Source of the DNA: Bradyrhizobium embrapense
GTDB lineage: Bacteria > Pseudomonadota > Alphaproteobacteria > Rhizobiales > Xanthobacteraceae
NCBI RefSeq assembly: GCF_001189235.2
Contig: NZ_LFIP02000008.1
Location: 1-64,000, forward strand
Direction: 5' to 3'
DNA: 64,000 nt
Part shown: positions 19,500 to 26,965 of the stretch, piece by piece
How the letters are laid out: each line of letters begins with the position of its first letter
Position numbering within the stretch: the first letter of the stretch is position 1
Position numbers and translations under genes: made by a program
The notes under the pieces: generated by a model
The model's database searches: none
The model's input: only the letters and a program-made list of their open reading frames with translations
Told to the model about the DNA's origin: nothing

Positions 19500-21191
19500 C
19501 TATGTCATCATCATCACCAGCACCATGCCCCAGATGGTCAGCAGCGTGTTTCCGACCGCGTAAGTGACGGTATAGCCGAGGCCGGGAATCTGGCTCTTGG
19601 CGCGATCGTTGATCATGCCGAGCGAAGCAGTCGTCGTGCGCGCGCCGGAGCAGCATCCGAGCAGGATCGCGTCGTGGAAGCGGAACAGGTATTTGCCGAC
19701 GAACATCGCCAGAATCAGCGGCACGGTGGTCACCACGACGCCCCACAGGAAGAGGCTGAAGCCGAGCTTTTGCAGTCCGGCGACAAATCCCGGCCCCGAG
19801 GAGATGCCGACCACGGCAATGAAGACGTTCAGGCCGACCGAGTTCATGAACCACACGGTGGGTGACGGGATGCGACCGAACGTCGGGTGCACGGACCGGA
19901 GCCAGCCGAAGAACAGGCCCGAGATCAGCGCGCCGCCGGAGGTGGAGAGGGTGAGCGGCACGCTTCCGATCTTGTAGACGAAGGCACCGACAAGGGCGCC
20001 GATCGCAATTGCCGCGCCGATGAAGGCGACGTCGGCAATGTCGGTCGCACGATCCGGGCGGCCCAGCATCTTTGTGGTGGCCGCGACATCGGACGTGCGG
20101 CCGACCAGGGTGACGATGTCACCGCGGTTGATCTTCGTGTTCGGCAGGATCGGAATCTCGGTCGCGATCGCGCCGCGGGCGATCCTGCGCAGGAAAACGC
20201 CGCGGGCGCCCGGTTCTTTCGCCAGTTGCTCCAGCGTCTTGCCATCGACGTCCTTGCTGGTCACGTAGATATCGACGCCCTCGATCGGCACCGCCAGCAG
20301 CTCGCGATCGTCGACTTCCTCGGCCTGCTCGCCGATCAGCTGCACGAGCACATCGCGGCGGCCTGCTACGGCAACGACGTCGCCGGCGTGAATCACGGTG
20401 TCGGAGGTCGCCTCCTCGATCTTCCCTCCTTGCCGCAGCCGGAGGACGAAGACGCGATGATCAGGAATCAGTGCTTCAGCCTGTGCGACCGTCTTGCCGA
20501 CCACAGGTCCGCGTTCGCGAACGCGGTAGGCGCGCAAATCAAACTGGTGCCAGGCCGTTCCAGGGCCGCCCAGCTCCTTTTTGCCGCCGTGCTGCTCTTC
20601 GTATTTCTTGCATGCGGTCTCGAGATCGATGCCGAGCAGCGCCGGTCCGAGCAGCGCCAGCACGATCGCCGACCCGACCGTGCCGAAGATGTAGGTTACG
20701 GCGTAGGCGACCGGCATGGCATCGAGCAGCTTCTTGGCTTCGTCCGCGGGCAGGCCAAGGCGATTGATGGCGTCGGTCGCGAGCCCCATCGATGCTGAGA
20801 TCGTCTGCGAGCCGGCATAGAGCCCGACGGCCGACCCGACGTCGTAGCCGGCGAGCTTCGCGCCGAGATACGCCGAGAGCAGACAGAAGACACAAACCAC
20901 GGCCGCGAAGACAGCCTGCGGAATGCCGTCCTGCGCGATGCCACGCACGAATTGTGGTCCGACGCCGTATCCGATCGCAAACAGGAACATCAGGAAGAAG
21001 AACGGCTTCAGTGGACCGGAAATCGTGATTCCGATCTGGCCGATGATGACCGCGGCGACCAGCGTCGCGGTGACTGCGCCCAGGCCGAGGCCCTTGTAGG
21101 TGAAGGATCCGAAATAGTAGCCGAGGGCCAGCGAAAGGAAGATCGCGATTTCGGGATAGGTGCGGAGCGTCTGGAAGAACCAATTGATCAT
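19500..21191 (-). CDS. aspT: Aspartate:alanine exchanger family transporter (AspT-like), copy 2
   Basis: A 563-residue paralogue of the downstream gene, with the same layout: N-terminal helices (SLALGYYFGSFTYKGLGLG), central paired RCK_C-like domains, C-terminal helices with SGARTTTASLGMINDR. It is first in the minus-strand pair and divergent from aspD. A FixK-type box (21313-21326) sits about 120 bases upstream, reading toward it. Together with AspD it can run the proton-motive aspartate decarboxylation cycle known from Tetragenococcus. The presence of two paralogues in tandem is unusual. Confidence 0.9.
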   Translation of the reverse strand: MINWFFQTLRTYPEIAIFLSLALGYYFGSFTYKGLGLGAVTATLVAAVIIGQIGITISGPLKPFFFLMFLFAIGYGVGPQFVRGIAQDGIPQAVFAAVVCVFCLLSAYLGAKLAGYDVGSAVGLYAGSQTISASMGLATDAINRLGLPADEAKKLLDAMPVAYAVTYIFGTVGSAIVLALLGPALLGIDLETACKKYEEQHGGKKELGGPGTAWHQFDLRAYRVRERGPVVGKTVAQAEALIPDHRVFVLRLRQGGKIEEATSDTVIHAGDVVAVAGRRDVLVQLIGEQAEEVDDRELLAVPIEGVDIYVTSKDVDGKTLEQLAKEPGARGVFLRRIARGAIATEIPILPNTKINRGDIVTLVGRTSDVAATTKMLGRPDRATDIADVAFIGAAIAIGALVGAFVYKIGSVPLTLSTSGGALISGLFFGWLRSVHPTFGRIPSPTVWFMNSVGLNVFIAVVGISSGPGFVAGLQKLGFSLFLWGVVVTTVPLILAMFVGKYLFRFHDAILLGCCSGARTTTASLGMINDRAKSQIPGLGYTVTYAVGNTLLTIWGMVLVMMMT

Positions 21192-21312
21192 GATGTCACC
21201 CGTTCATGCTGTCCCGGGGCTTCGGCATGCGATCGCTTCGATCTCGCGGGGTAGCCGAAGAGGGCGAGCAACCGTATCGACCGACATCAGACGGCGGCTG
21301 GGGAGGACGATG

Positions 21313-21326
21313 TTGATCTATGTCAA
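21313..21326 (-). promoter_or_regulatory. FixK/FNR-type box for the aspT pair
   Basis: TTGATCTATGTCAA matches TTGA-N6-TCAA. It is the exact reverse complement of the second box 100 bases to the right. Its distance from the aspT start (about 120 bases) allows a class II promoter with a leader of about 80 bases. Confidence 0.75.
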
Positions 21327-21412
21327 CCGCAACTGCCAGAGCCGCGTGATTCCATTGTCTTGCCGACAACGCATCCGTGCGCCTCCGTGATCGCAAGGCC
21401 TGCACGAGACCG

Positions 21413-21426
21413 TTGACATAGATCAA
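21413..21426 (+). promoter_or_regulatory. FixK/FNR-type box for aspD
   Basis: TTGACATAGATCAA, the mirror image of the 21313 box, about 100 bases upstream of the aspD ATG. The pair gives each divergent transcript its own activator site. The rest of the 335-base gap shows no gene. Confidence 0.75.
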
Positions 21427-21526
21427 GCCTCGTCAGCGGCTGCCGATCATGCTGCGCGCGATTGCGCAGGCAACAGAGCCTGTCGTTTCCATTCCACCAG
21501 CTTGCATCGCCCCGGGAGTGTCAAAA

Positions 21527-23158
21527 ATGGCCGATCTTCTGACCTTAAAGAAATTCGAGGCGCTGAGCCCGTTCGAGATCAAGGATGAGCTGATCAACCT
21601 CGCGAAGAGCAATTCGAAGCGGAGTCAGATGCCCTTCCTGAACGCCGGCCGGGGCAACCCCAACTGGATCGCCACGACGCCGCGCGAGGGCTTCTTCCTG
21701 CTCGGCCAATTCGCCGTCACCGAGAGCAAGCGGGTGATGGAGCATCCGGCGGGGATCGGCGGCATGCCGCAGGCAAAGGGCATTGCCGGGCGGTTCGAGG
21801 CCTGGCTCGCACAGCACAAGGACATGCCGGGCGCGAGCTTCCTGACAGAGATGCTGCCCTTTGCGGTGAAGAAATTCGGTTTCGATCCCGACGCCTTCGT
21901 CCACGAACTGGTCGATTCGATCATCGGCGACAATTACCCGGTGCCCGACCGCATGCTGGTGCACAACGAAAAGATCGTGCACGAATATTTGATGTGGGCA
22001 GTCTGCGGCGAGCCCCGGCCGGCCGGAAAGTTCGACATCTATGCCGTCGAGGGCGGTACGGCGGCGATGTGCTACCTGTTCAAGTCGCTGAAGGCCAATC
22101 GTTTGCTGGTGCCTGGTGATACAATTGCGCTGGCTACGCCGATTTTCACACCCTACATCGAGATGACGCATCTGGAAGATTACGATCTGAAGGTCGTTCA
22201 GATCAGGGCTCCTCAGGAAAACAAATTCCAGTTCACCGACGAGGAAATCAGGAAGCTGGAGGATCCGAAGGTCAAGGCCTTCTTCGTCGTCAATCCGTCC
22301 AACCCTCCGGGGATGGCGTTGAGCAAGGAGACGGTCGCCAAATTGGCCAATCTGGTCAGGACCAAGCGCCCCGACCTGATGATCCTCACCGACGATGTCT
22401 ACGGAACTTTCGTGCACGACTTCCGCTCGCTGCTCGGCGAGCTGCCGCACAACACCATCGGCGTCTACTCCTATTCGAAATACTTCGGCTGCACCGGATG
22501 GCGGCTCGGGGCCATCGCCATCCACGAGGACAACATCTTCGACAAGAAGATCGCCAATCTTCCGGACGAGGCCGTGAAAGCGCTCGACAAGCGCTATGGG
22601 CCGCTGACGCTTGAGCCGCGCAAGCTCAAGCTGATCGATCGCATCGTCGCCGACAGCCGCGACGTGGCGCTCAATCACACCGCCGGATTGTCGTTGCCGC
22701 AACAGGTGATGATGAGCCTGTTTTCGCTCTCGGAAATGATGGACGTGAACAAGGCCTATCAGGCTGCCTGCATGGAAATCGTCAACAAGCGCCTGTGGTC
22801 ACTGCTCGACGGGCTCGGTCTTGCCGACAAGCTAGTCCCGAATCCGAACTACGATGCCTATTACGCCCTGATCGATTTCGAGTTCTGGGCCCGAAAGAAC
22901 ATCGGCGATGATGCCGTTGAATACTTGAAGAAGAATGTTCACCCGCTGGACCTAGCGTTCAGGCTGGCCGAAGCTCACGGAATCGTGCTGCTGAACGGAG
23001 GCGGCTTCGATGCACCCGAGTGGTCACTTCGTGTATCGCTTGCGAACCTCCCTGACGATGTCTACGACGATATCGGTCGAGGCGTCCGGACCATCGCCAG
23101 AGGCTATCGCGATGCCTATGAGGCGGCGACCGGGACCCAGGGCGGCGCGCGGCGTTGA
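21527..23158 (+). CDS. aspD: Bifunctional aspartate aminotransferase / aspartate 4-decarboxylase
   Basis: A 543-residue PLP enzyme whose length and sequence match AspD, which converts aspartate to alanine plus CO2. Seen: NAGRGNPNWIATTPR near residue 45, VEGGTAAM in the cofactor region, VVNPSNPPGMAL, TDDVYGTF, the Schiff-base lysine in YSYSKYFGCTGWRLG (Lys318), and the C-terminal substrate Arg in WSLRVSLANL. ATG 21527 is preceded by GGGAG. An upstream ATG at 21449 would only add unconserved residues. It is divergent from two AspT exchangers with a FixK-type box in front. Each turnover consumes a cytoplasmic proton, so low-oxygen energy supply or acid tolerance is the inferred role. Confidence 0.95.
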   Translation: MADLLTLKKFEALSPFEIKDELINLAKSNSKRSQMPFLNAGRGNPNWIATTPREGFFLLGQFAVTESKRVMEHPAGIGGMPQAKGIAGRFEAWLAQHKDMPGASFLTEMLPFAVKKFGFDPDAFVHELVDSIIGDNYPVPDRMLVHNEKIVHEYLMWAVCGEPRPAGKFDIYAVEGGTAAMCYLFKSLKANRLLVPGDTIALATPIFTPYIEMTHLEDYDLKVVQIRAPQENKFQFTDEEIRKLEDPKVKAFFVVNPSNPPGMALSKETVAKLANLVRTKRPDLMILTDDVYGTFVHDFRSLLGELPHNTIGVYSYSKYFGCTGWRLGAIAIHEDNIFDKKIANLPDEAVKALDKRYGPLTLEPRKLKLIDRIVADSRDVALNHTAGLSLPQQVMMSLFSLSEMMDVNKAYQAACMEIVNKRLWSLLDGLGLADKLVPNPNYDAYYALIDFEFWARKNIGDDAVEYLKKNVHPLDLAFRLAEAHGIVLLNGGGFDAPEWSLRVSLANLPDDVYDDIGRGVRTIARGYRDAYEAATGTQGGARR

Positions 23159-23354
23159 GTTATCCAGCTGATTGAACCGTGGTTGGCGCCCCGGCGCGAA
23201 AGCTGTCGCGGATGATGCTGCCCAGGCGTTCGCCATTGAGGCGTCGGGCCGTCAACCCGGCGATATAGTCCGATTGGGTGAGCCGGCTTGTCGCACGCCA
23301 GACGGATTGTTTGGCACAAGCTGCACTGGTCATTCGTGGTATCCGTGATCTACC

Positions 23355-23543
23355 ATGATCATCATGGAGAACGGCAGCGACATATTTCGGCGAACGTTTC
23401 ACGCCCGGGAGGCGGGCGACGTACGCAATTGGCTGCATCGCCGGCTTGAAGCGATCGACGGCGATTTTGTTTTCAGGATAACGGTCGTGCTGGCCGGGAT
23501 GCTGTCGACTGTCGCGTTTGCCTTCGGCTTGCTGTCGCTCTGA
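23355..23543 (+). CDS. Possible small membrane protein (62 aa)
   Basis: A 62-codon frame ending in a single hydrophobic helix (ITVVLAGMLSTVAFAFGLLSL) after a charged amphipathic N-terminus. An internal ATG at 23364 is equally possible. No strong ribosome-binding site is visible and no family was recognised. It sits alone between aspD and a small secreted-protein gene; flanking bases 23159-23354 and 23544-23622 show nothing else. The coding call is tentative. Confidence 0.35.
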   Translation: MIIMENGSDIFRRTFHAREAGDVRNWLHRRLEAIDGDFVFRITVVLAGMLSTVAFAFGLLSL

Positions 23544-23622
23544 GCCTTCCGTCCGGAGCGAACGAACTCATGTCGGCGATGAGTTGGCCGCCTGCAGCTC
23601 AAGGCCCAGCCGGTGGCGATCA

Positions 23623-23940
23623 ATGCGTTTCAAAATAGCGGCACATTCGACCGGACGCCGGACCCGTCCGGCGGCAAGGGCAGGGATCGGCGCCGCGGCC
23701 GCGATTGCGCTGTTCTGCTGTGCGCAGCAGACCGTCGCGTTGCCGCTGACGCCTTTCGGTTCCGAGACCCAGGCTCGGCGGCATTGTCCTGGCGATACCG
23801 TGGTCTGGCTCGATTTTCGCCGGGGACGCTACTACTTCAAGGGGCAGAGCCGCTACGCCAGAGGCTTCGACGGCGGTTTCGTGTGCGGGACCGAAGCCCG
23901 AGAGAGCGGCTACCGTCGTTCGTTGTTCGGCCTGCGATGA
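23623..23940 (+). CDS. Small secreted hypothetical protein
   Basis: A 105-residue protein with a basic N-terminus, an Ala-rich hydrophobic segment (AGIGAAAAIALFCCAQQTVA) likely to be a signal peptide, and a mature part containing HCPGDTVVWLDFRRGRYYFKGQ and a C-terminal Cys-containing GYRRS. This CPGDTVVW...Y-F-G...GYR pattern recurs in small exported proteins of Bradyrhizobium whose function is not known. It converges with the glycine-rich gene. Confidence 0.65.
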   Translation: MRFKIAAHSTGRRTRPAARAGIGAAAAIALFCCAQQTVALPLTPFGSETQARRHCPGDTVVWLDFRRGRYYFKGQSRYARGFDGGFVCGTEARESGYRRSLFGLR

Positions 23941-23976
23941 TTTCACCCTGAGCGAGCCAGGCGCCCGACGGTCGAT

Positions 23977-24372
23977 TCACCAACCGTAGTAACGCGGCTG
24001 GGCGTAGTAGGCCGGCGAATAGCCGTAGCCGTAACCTGCGCCAGGCGGGCAATAGCCGTATCCGGAGCCATAGCCGTATCCGCCGTAATAGGGATATCCG
24101 CTGTAGGCCGAACTCGCGATAGCCCCGCCAACGATCGCACCGGCAGCGGCCGCGCCCCAGCCGCGATAGCCCCAGCCGCCATAGCCTCCTCTCCAACCGC
24201 GATAGCCCCAGCCACCGCGCCAGCCACCACCCCAACGGACCTGAACGGCGTCGTTGTCGACCGCGCCCTTCATGGCAGCGATGTTGGTCGGTAGTGGCGC
24301 CGCCTGGCTCACGCCAATCCCGACCGTGCTCGCAAGCAGGGTCAGAGCCAGCAAGGTTTTGGTGTTCTTCAT
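23977..24372 (-). CDS. Secreted Gly/Tyr-rich protein
   Basis: A 131-residue protein with a clear signal peptide (KTLLALTLLASTVGIGVSQA-AP). A short linker is followed by Trp/Arg/Gly-rich repeats (WGYRGWRGG), a small hydrophobic glycine segment (AAAAGAIVGGAIASSA) and a Tyr/Gly tail. Such proteins are common in the rhizobial envelope and unassigned. A FixK-type box is 82 bases upstream, shared with the divergent AI-2E gene. Confidence 0.8.
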   Translation of the reverse strand: MKNTKTLLALTLLASTVGIGVSQAAPLPTNIAAMKGAVDNDAVQVRWGGGWRGGWGYRGWRGGYGGWGYRGWGAAAAGAIVGGAIASSAYSGYPYYGGYGYGSGYGYCPPGAGYGYGYSPAYYAQPRYYGW

Positions 24373-24453
24373 GACATCCTCCAGATCTGGGTGACGCGCG
24401 CGACTGTCATCGAAGCGCCGGAGGCAAACCTGTCAGCCCGCGCCATTCGACGC

Positions 24454-24467
24454 TTGATCTGGATCAA
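24454..24467. promoter_or_regulatory. FixK/FNR-type box
   Basis: TTGATCTGGATCAA, an ideal symmetric match, between the Gly/Tyr-rich gene (minus) and the AI-2E permease (plus, start 68 bases away). The spacing favours the AI-2E/channel operon. Confidence 0.8.
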
Positions 24468-24534
24468 GCAGCGTCTGTCGAGTCGATGGCACCGCTTCCC
24501 ATCTGCCTGCTGACGCGCAATCGAAAGCACGCTC

Positions 24535-25614
24535 TTGAAAACCATTCGCCAGCTCGTGGCCGGAGATGAATTCATCCAGCTCGCAATTCGTCTCGGATTG
24601 TTGGCGCTGCTGATCTACTGGTCGTTCGTCCTGGTCCGCCCGTTCGTGCCGATCCTGGCCTGGAGCGTGGTGCTCGCGGTTGCGCTGTATCCGGTGTTCA
24701 ACTGGCTCACCGGCATGCTTGGAGGCCATACAGGCATCGCGGCCCTCGTGCTGACCTTGACCGCCTTGGCAATCGTCATCGGACCGGCCGCCTGGCTCGG
24801 AATCGGGGCAGTGGAGGGGGTGAGGGAGCTCGCCGAACAACTGAGCGCCGGCAACGTCGTCGTGCCATCGCCAATGCCGGAGATCAAGGATTGGCCGTTG
24901 ATCGGCGGCCCGCTCTATGACTTCTGGGATCGGGCCTCGACCAATCTGCGCGCCGTGCTGCGGGAAGCCGTGCCGCATCTCAAGCCCCTGGCCGGGATCC
25001 TGTTTGCGTTTGCGAGCAATGCCGGGGTCGGGGCGCTGAAGTTCCTGTTGGCGGTGGTCGTGGCCGGGTTTCTGTTTCCGAACGGACGGCAGCTTGCCGC
25101 CGCGTGCCGCGGCTTCTTGTCCCGTATCGTGCCGGAGCAGAGCGAGCACTTCCTCGATCTTGCCGGCGCGACCATCCGGGCCGTCTCCCAAGGCGTGATC
25201 GGCGTCGCCGTCCTGCAATCATTGCTGGCCGGCGTCGGGTTCAAGCTGGCGGGCATTCCGAACGCCGGCCTGCTGGCGTTCGTCGTGATGCTGCTGGCGA
25301 TCGTGCAGATCGGAGCGGCGATCGTGCTGTTCCCCGTCATCATCTGGCTCTGGTCGACCAAAGACTTCACGACGGCGCTCGCGCTGACGCTGTTCTTCCT
25401 GGTGGTCGGCGTCCTCGACAATGTGCTGAAGCCGCTGGTGATGGGGCGAGGCCTGACCACGCCGGCGCTCGTCATCTTTGTCGGGGTGATCGGCGGGACG
25501 CTCGCCCATGGCATCGTGGGGCTGTTCATCGGCCCGATCATTCTCGCGGTCGCCTGGGAGTTGATCACGGCGTGGATCCGCGACGACCGTGCCCGCCCGG
25601 CAGGCGCGCGATGA
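24535..25614 (+). CDS. AI-2E/PerM family transporter
   Basis: A 359-residue inner-membrane protein of the AI-2 exporter-like (PerM) family: two N-terminal helices, a soluble loop (about 105-150), then five or more helices. The late motifs VGVLDNVLKPLVMGRG and GGTLAHGIVGLFIGPIIL are the family hallmarks. The start is TTG at 24535. Members include Na+/H+ antiporters and putative signal exporters, so ion homeostasis is as likely as AI-2 export. It overlaps the channel gene by four bases (ATGA), and a FixK-type box is 68 bases upstream. Confidence 0.87.
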   Translation: MKTIRQLVAGDEFIQLAIRLGLLALLIYWSFVLVRPFVPILAWSVVLAVALYPVFNWLTGMLGGHTGIAALVLTLTALAIVIGPAAWLGIGAVEGVRELAEQLSAGNVVVPSPMPEIKDWPLIGGPLYDFWDRASTNLRAVLREAVPHLKPLAGILFAFASNAGVGALKFLLAVVVAGFLFPNGRQLAAACRGFLSRIVPEQSEHFLDLAGATIRAVSQGVIGVAVLQSLLAGVGFKLAGIPNAGLLAFVVMLLAIVQIGAAIVLFPVIIWLWSTKDFTTALALTLFFLVVGVLDNVLKPLVMGRGLTTPALVIFVGVIGGTLAHGIVGLFIGPIILAVAWELITAWIRDDRARPAGAR

Positions 25615-26045
25615 CACTGCTGCAACTCATCGTGGGATCGACGGTCAGCGCGATCAATATCGTGTTGCACTCGTTGTTCACCGTCATGGTAATCCGGCTG
25701 GTGCGGAACGTCGCCCTCAGCTCCCCGGGCCGGTTTGGATTGCTGCTCAGCGGTATGATGGTTGCGACCGCGCTGAGCCTGATGGTGGCTCACACGCTGG
25801 AGATCATGGTGTGGTCACTGGCCTATTATGCAACGAGTGCAGCACCCGAGGGTAGCGATCTGATCTATTTCGCCTTTGTGAACTACACCACGCTTGGCTA
25901 CGGCGACGTGATCCCGGTGAAGGCATGGCTGTTGCTCGGACCGATGGCTGCCATGAACGGCATTCTGATGTTCGGCTGGTCGACGGCGGTGCTGTTCGAG
26001 GTGCTGCAAAAGACCATCGAGCGTCACGGGATGCGGTCCTCGTAG
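25611..26045 (+). CDS. Small ion-channel protein (K+-channel pore)
   Basis: A 144-residue protein with three hydrophobic segments (about 4-26, 43-66, 108-132). Before the last lies a pore loop containing TTLGYGDV, the potassium selectivity-filter pattern. There is no RCK or cyclic-nucleotide domain, so the pore is unusually bare. The ATG overlaps the AI-2E stop (ATGA), implying coupled translation and a joint ion-homeostasis role under FixK control. Ion specificity is inferred from the filter only. Confidence 0.82.
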   Translation: MTLLQLIVGSTVSAINIVLHSLFTVMVIRLVRNVALSSPGRFGLLLSGMMVATALSLMVAHTLEIMVWSLAYYATSAAPEGSDLIYFAFVNYTTLGYGDVIPVKAWLLLGPMAAMNGILMFGWSTAVLFEVLQKTIERHGMRSS

Positions 26046-26053
26046 CGTCCCGC

Positions 26054-26722
26054 TCAGTCGTCCAGCCTGGAGAGCTGGTCGCGGTCAACCAGCATGATTT
26101 CACGCTGGTTCGAGCCGAGGAAATTGAGCGCTCCGTAGGCGTGCAGCTTGGATAGCGCCCGCGAGACGGTCTCCAGAGTGAGTCCGAGATAGTCGGCGAT
26201 ATCACGCCGGCACATCGGCAGGGCGACGACGCCGACACCGGTCAGCCGGCGATCCATTTCGAGCAGGAACGCGGCCACCCGCTCCAACGCTGTCTTGCGG
26301 CCGAGCAACAGCATGTGGTCTTCGGCATGCTGCAGGTTGCTGGTGGTCATGATTAGCAGGTTGCGAGCCAGCGCGGAATCGGAATGCGCCACCCGTTCGA
26401 GACTGCTCCGCCTGATCAGGCGCACATCGGTGTCGACGATCGCTTCGGCTGTGAAGCGATGGAATTCGGTATTCTCAAGGCCGAAAATGTCTCCGACGAG
26501 ATGAAAAGCGCCGATCTGGCGCCGTCCGTCGGAGAGCAGCTTGTAGCTACGGGCAGCTCCTGAAAGCACCTGGTAGACATACTCCGCGGGCTCGCTCTCG
26601 CCGTAGATCTCGGCGCCCCTTCTGTAATGGAATTCGCTGGTGATGAAGGTGGCGTGCGGGGCGGTCAGCCCACCGAGGACGCTCGGTACATCGGCCGGTC
26701 TGACATTGACGCGAGCGAACAT
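26054..26722 (-). CDS. Crp/Fnr-family regulator, FixK-like
   Basis: From the ATG at 26722, 222 residues: a cyclic-nucleotide-binding-like beta-roll (about 30-145), a dimer helix, and a helix-turn-helix with CRRDIADYLGLTLETVSRALS. The E-x2-S-R of ETVSR is the pair of contacts that reads TTGA half-sites in FNR and FixK, so this protein should recognise boxes like those around it. The N-terminal cysteine cluster of FNR is absent, so oxygen sensing must be indirect. A longer version from 26863 is possible but adds unconserved sequence. It is the obvious candidate regulator of the seven boxes; a FixK2 elsewhere could act instead. Confidence 0.9.
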   Translation of the reverse strand: MFARVNVRPADVPSVLGGLTAPHATFITSEFHYRRGAEIYGESEPAEYVYQVLSGAARSYKLLSDGRRQIGAFHLVGDIFGLENTEFHRFTAEAIVDTDVRLIRRSSLERVAHSDSALARNLLIMTTSNLQHAEDHMLLLGRKTALERVAAFLLEMDRRLTGVGVVALPMCRRDIADYLGLTLETVSRALSKLHAYGALNFLGSNQREIMLVDRDQLSRLDD

Positions 26723-26965
26723 GGACCAACTCTCTGTACGATGACTTGCGGCGCGGGTCGCGCCTCGAAATGCTTGTCCGCGCGCAATGACTACGACACG
26801 TCCCGACCGGGCTCTATTGATCTTGAGGCCATTGTCCCAAAGGACAGGGGCGGAATGCGGCAATTTGTTCGTAATTGCTACGCAAGTCCTGGACTACTTT
26901 TCAATTTTCACGACGATAGCCTGGTGCTAGCTTTCTGAACCACTGGTCTTCGGGCTCCGAACGCT

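Noticed and set aside
26723..26863. N-terminal extension of the FixK-like protein
   Set aside because: No similarity to the family and would exceed usual length; the ATG at 26722 fits better.
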